This document shows positions 61,697-64,000 of a stretch of DNA of 64,000 bases, piece by piece. The notes under the pieces were generated by a model, which saw only the letters and a program-made list of their open reading frames with translations, was not told where the DNA came from and made no database searches. The position numbers and the translations under genes are program-made. Each line of letters begins with the position of its first letter. Within the stretch, counting starts at the first letter, position 1. The stretch is from Aquiflexum gelatinilyticum (GTDB lineage Bacteria; Bacteroidota; Bacteroidia; Cytophagales; Cyclobacteriaceae): contig NZ_JANSUY010000014.1 in assembly GCF_024741135.1 (NCBI RefSeq), forward strand, positions 1 to 64,000, read 5' to 3'.

Positions 61697-62731
61697 ATGT
61701 ACGGATTTCTAATCGCAGTTGGTATTTTATTGCTCATATCCATAATATGGATGGTATATAGAATACAATCCCTTGTTTCAGTAGTAAAGGGCAGTGATAA
61801 AAAAGTTGCTTCAGGAAGTAATAAGGTGAACGCTTTCATGTTCGTTCTATTTCTTTTGGGATCAGGCGCTTTGATGTTTTGGTATTCTATCAAAGAATTT
61901 GATAATTATAATCCTCCTTTAGCTTCAGAGCATGGTGCAGTAACAGACCAGTTGTTTTGGATCACCATGGCTGTTACCGGAGTTATTTTCATTATTACCC
62001 ATATTCTTCTTTTCTGGTTTCCATACAAGTACCAGTATAAAGAAGATAGAAAAGCGGCTTTTTATCCTGATAACAATAAACTAGAGGTAATCTGGACTGT
62101 CGTGCCTGCAATCGTATTGGCTTTGTTGGTAATTGGAGGTTGGAAAGCTTGGTCTGACATTACCAAACCTGCGCCCGAAAATGCGCATGTTGTAGAGTTG
62201 TTGGGTTATCAGTTTGCTTGGGAAGTGAGATATCCAGGAATGGACAATGTGCTTGGGGCTAACGATTATAGATTAACCAATGCATCAAATGTTTCAGGTG
62301 TGGATTTTTCTGACAAAAATGCACATGATGATTTTAATACACCAGTAGTTGTTATACCTAAAGGTGAACCTGTTCTTTTCAAAATCAGAGCGCGTGATGT
62401 TCTTCATTCTGTTTTCGCACCTCACATGAGGTTGAAAATGGATGCTGTTCCTGGAATGCCGACGAAATTTTGGTTTGTCGCTACCAAAACTACTGAAGAA
62501 ATGAGAGCGGAATTAAATGACCCTGAATTTGAATATGAGATTGCATGCACCGAAGTATGTGGAAAAGGACACTTTTCTATGCGAAGAGTCATCAACGTTG
62601 TTGAGCCTGCGGAGTACAGAAAGTGGTTATCAGAACAAAAACCATATATTGTCAATAACCCTGCGCTTGTTGAGAATTTATCTCCTGAATTGAAAGAATT
62701 AGCTGAAATAACCATCAGCGAATACAAGTAA
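61697..62731 (+). CDS. coxB: Cytochrome c oxidase subunit II
   Basis: A 344-aa subunit holding the CuA centre. Four hydrophobic segments lie in the first 150 residues, more than the usual two. The CuA motif is C284-TEV-C288-GKG-H292-FS-M295, with the distal histidine in ARDVLHSVFAPH. It takes electrons from cytochrome c, or directly from ActE, and passes them to subunit I. No fused cytochrome c domain. Confidence 0.95.
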   Translation: MYGFLIAVGILLLISIIWMVYRIQSLVSVVKGSDKKVASGSNKVNAFMFVLFLLGSGALMFWYSIKEFDNYNPPLASEHGAVTDQLFWITMAVTGVIFIITHILLFWFPYKYQYKEDRKAAFYPDNNKLEVIWTVVPAIVLALLVIGGWKAWSDITKPAPENAHVVELLGYQFAWEVRYPGMDNVLGANDYRLTNASNVSGVDFSDKNAHDDFNTPVVVIPKGEPVLFKIRARDVLHSVFAPHMRLKMDAVPGMPTKFWFVATKTTEEMRAELNDPEFEYEIACTEVCGKGHFSMRRVINVVEPAEYRKWLSEQKPYIVNNPALVENLSPELKELAEITISEYK

Positions 62732-62746
62732 TTAAACATTATAATT

Positions 62747-64000
62747 ATGGCAACAGCTCATACAGCTACTCACAGTGCTAGTACTCATGATCACCATGAT
62801 GAACATGAGCATCACGATAATTTTATAACAAAATATATTTTCAGTACTGATCATAAAATGATCGGCAAGCAATTCCTTGTGACAGGTATATTCTGGGCAA
62901 TTATTGGTGGCTTGTTATCAATCATTTTCAGGTTACAACTCGGATTTCCGGATATGGAATTGTATTGGTTAAAACCATTACTTGGAGGATGGATAGATGA
63001 TGCCGGTAAACTGGATCCTAATTTTTATTTGGCTCTCGTGACAATGCATGGTACCATCATGGTTTTCTTTGTATTGACTGCAGGTTTGAGTGGCACATTC
63101 TCCAACTTCTTGATTCCTCTTCAAATCGGAGCAAGAGATATGGCTTCAGGATTCATGAATATGCTATCTTACTGGTTCTTTTTTCTTTCCGGTGTAATCA
63201 TGTTCACCTCATTGTTCATAGAAACTGGTCCTGCATCAGGAGGTTGGGTTGTTTATCCTCCTTTATCAGCTCTAGAACAAGCTATGCCTGGTTCAGGGTT
63301 GGGAATGACATTATGGTTGATTGCAATGACATTCTTTATTGCGTCTTCTTTGTTGGGAGGTATAAATTACATAACCACAGTGATCAACCTGAGAACAAAA
63401 GGAATGTCATTTTCAAGACTTCCTTTGACAATATGGGCTTTCTTCTTGACGGCTGTAATTGGTCTACTTTCATTCCCTGTATTGTTTTCAGCTGCATTGC
63501 TTTTGGTGTTTGACAGGAGCTTTGGTACAAGTTTCTATTTGTCAGACATTTATATCGGGGGCGAAGCTCTTCCAAACACAGGCGGTAGCCCTGTGCTTTA
63601 CCAACACTTGTTTTGGTTCCTAGGCCATCCTGAAGTTTATATTGTATTGTTGCCTGCACTTGGTATTACCTCAGAAATTATTTCTGTAAATTCAAGAAAG
63701 CCTATTTTTGGTTACAAAGCAATGATTATATCTATGTTGGGCATCACGATTTTATCTTTTATCGTTTGGGCTCACCATATGTTCGTTTCAGGCATGAATC
63801 CTTTCTTGGGATCAATATTCATGTTCTTAACTTTGATTATTGCTATTCCTTCAGCTGTGAAGGTTTTCAATTACCTCACAACACTCTGGAGAGGTAACTT
63901 GATCTTTACTCCAGGAATGTTGTTTTCAATCGGTTTGGTGTCGTTCTTCATTTCAGGTGGTTTGACAGGGATTTTCCTTGGTAACTCTGCTATTGATATT
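62747..64000 (+). CDS. coxA: Cytochrome c oxidase subunit I (partial, runs off the window)
   Basis: The first 418 codons of the heme-copper oxidase core, open to the window edge. The N-terminus is histidine-rich (STHDHHDEHEHHDNF), followed by YIFSTDHKMIGKQF and the heme a ligand region TMHGTIMVFFVL. The CuB region is FWFLGHPEVYIVLLPALG, with the His-Tyr pair characteristic of A-type oxidases, and WAHHMFVSGMNP gives the two further CuB histidines. Start at the ATG 15 nt after coxB. Confidence 0.95.
   Translation, partial: MATAHTATHSASTHDHHDEHEHHDNFITKYIFSTDHKMIGKQFLVTGIFWAIIGGLLSIIFRLQLGFPDMELYWLKPLLGGWIDDAGKLDPNFYLALVTMHGTIMVFFVLTAGLSGTFSNFLIPLQIGARDMASGFMNMLSYWFFFLSGVIMFTSLFIETGPASGGWVVYPPLSALEQAMPGSGLGMTLWLIAMTFFIASSLLGGINYITTVINLRTKGMSFSRLPLTIWAFFLTAVIGLLSFPVLFSAALLLVFDRSFGTSFYLSDIYIGGEALPNTGGSPVLYQHLFWFLGHPEVYIVLLPALGITSEIISVNSRKPIFGYKAMIISMLGITILSFIVWAHHMFVSGMNPFLGSIFMFLTLIIAIPSAVKVFNYLTTLWRGNLIFTPGMLFSIGLVSFFISGGLTGIFLGNSAIDI

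Noticed and set aside
63244-63513. 89-codon plus-strand frame
   Set aside because: It lies out of frame inside coxA, whose true frame is open from 62747 to the window end with full oxidase motifs.

Overview
The window reads as a chromosomal segment of a Bacteroidota bacterium, most likely Cytophagales and close to Cyclobacteriaceae (Algoriphagus/Belliella-like). The grounds are Bacteroidetes-type promoters (TTTG, about 19 nt, TAnnTTTG), an alternative complex III respiratory operon, families such as DUF2851, DUF4221, DUF5117/5118 and six-bladed propeller lipoproteins, weak Shine-Dalgarno sequences and an AT-rich genome. The species call is inference from family content; no rRNA gene is present.

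Layout. 1-4.1 kb: nrdAB ribonucleotide reductase (minus). 4.2-4.8 kb: rplU-rpmA. 4.9-10.8 kb: two large secreted proteins (a BNR/VPS10-like propeller and a zinc metalloprotease). 11-15.2 kb: an HPF-like protein, then a minus-strand run rnr, polyprenyl synthase, rhomboid. 15.2-18.3 kb: a short ATPase remnant with 22-nt repeats, a PolB-like exonuclease, a conserved hypothetical, lipB and yraN. 18.4-23.5 kb: a diheme cytochrome and the tesA / ABC transporter (YbbA-YbbP-like) divergent set. 23.7-30.4 kb: a small outer-membrane-type protein, an amidohydrolase, an alpha/beta hydrolase and a MarR-YceI-MhqO-MhqD electrophile/quinone-stress cluster. 30.4-36.1 kb: a small lipoprotein operon with a RidA-like lipoprotein, then an alpha-glucan operon (debranching enzyme, GT4 glycosyltransferase, GH57 hydrolase). 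36.2-46.9 kb: a 46-codon gene, tRNA-His, pyrC, a DEAD-box helicase, an AlkD-like protein, an orphan LuxR-type response regulator, and a five-gene minus operon (plsC, DUF2851, NeuD-like, trhO, udp). 47.1-51.7 kb: a propeller lipoprotein, rpsA with a structured leader, and a DUF4221 lipoprotein. 51.8-53.1 kb: tRNA-Cys followed by an unusual array. 53.4-64 kb: actABCDEF, coxB and the start of coxA, an electron-transfer chain from quinol through cytochrome c to O2.

The most unusual object is the array at 52030-53074: six nearly identical 70-nt tRNA-Cys-like genes at an exact 195-nt period, separated by two different 125-nt spacers, with a promoter at one end and a terminator at the other. Each copy keeps the acceptor stem, U73 and T-arm of a tRNA but has lost a D-loop base, has G in place of the universal U33, and has an anticodon loop that can close to five bases. 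They look unable to decode normally, yet the body is far better conserved than the spacers. A second recurring theme is short intergenic tandem repeats with a 7-nt unit, at five separate places, each with its own sequence.

All calls come from reading the sequence; no database search or folding program was run.
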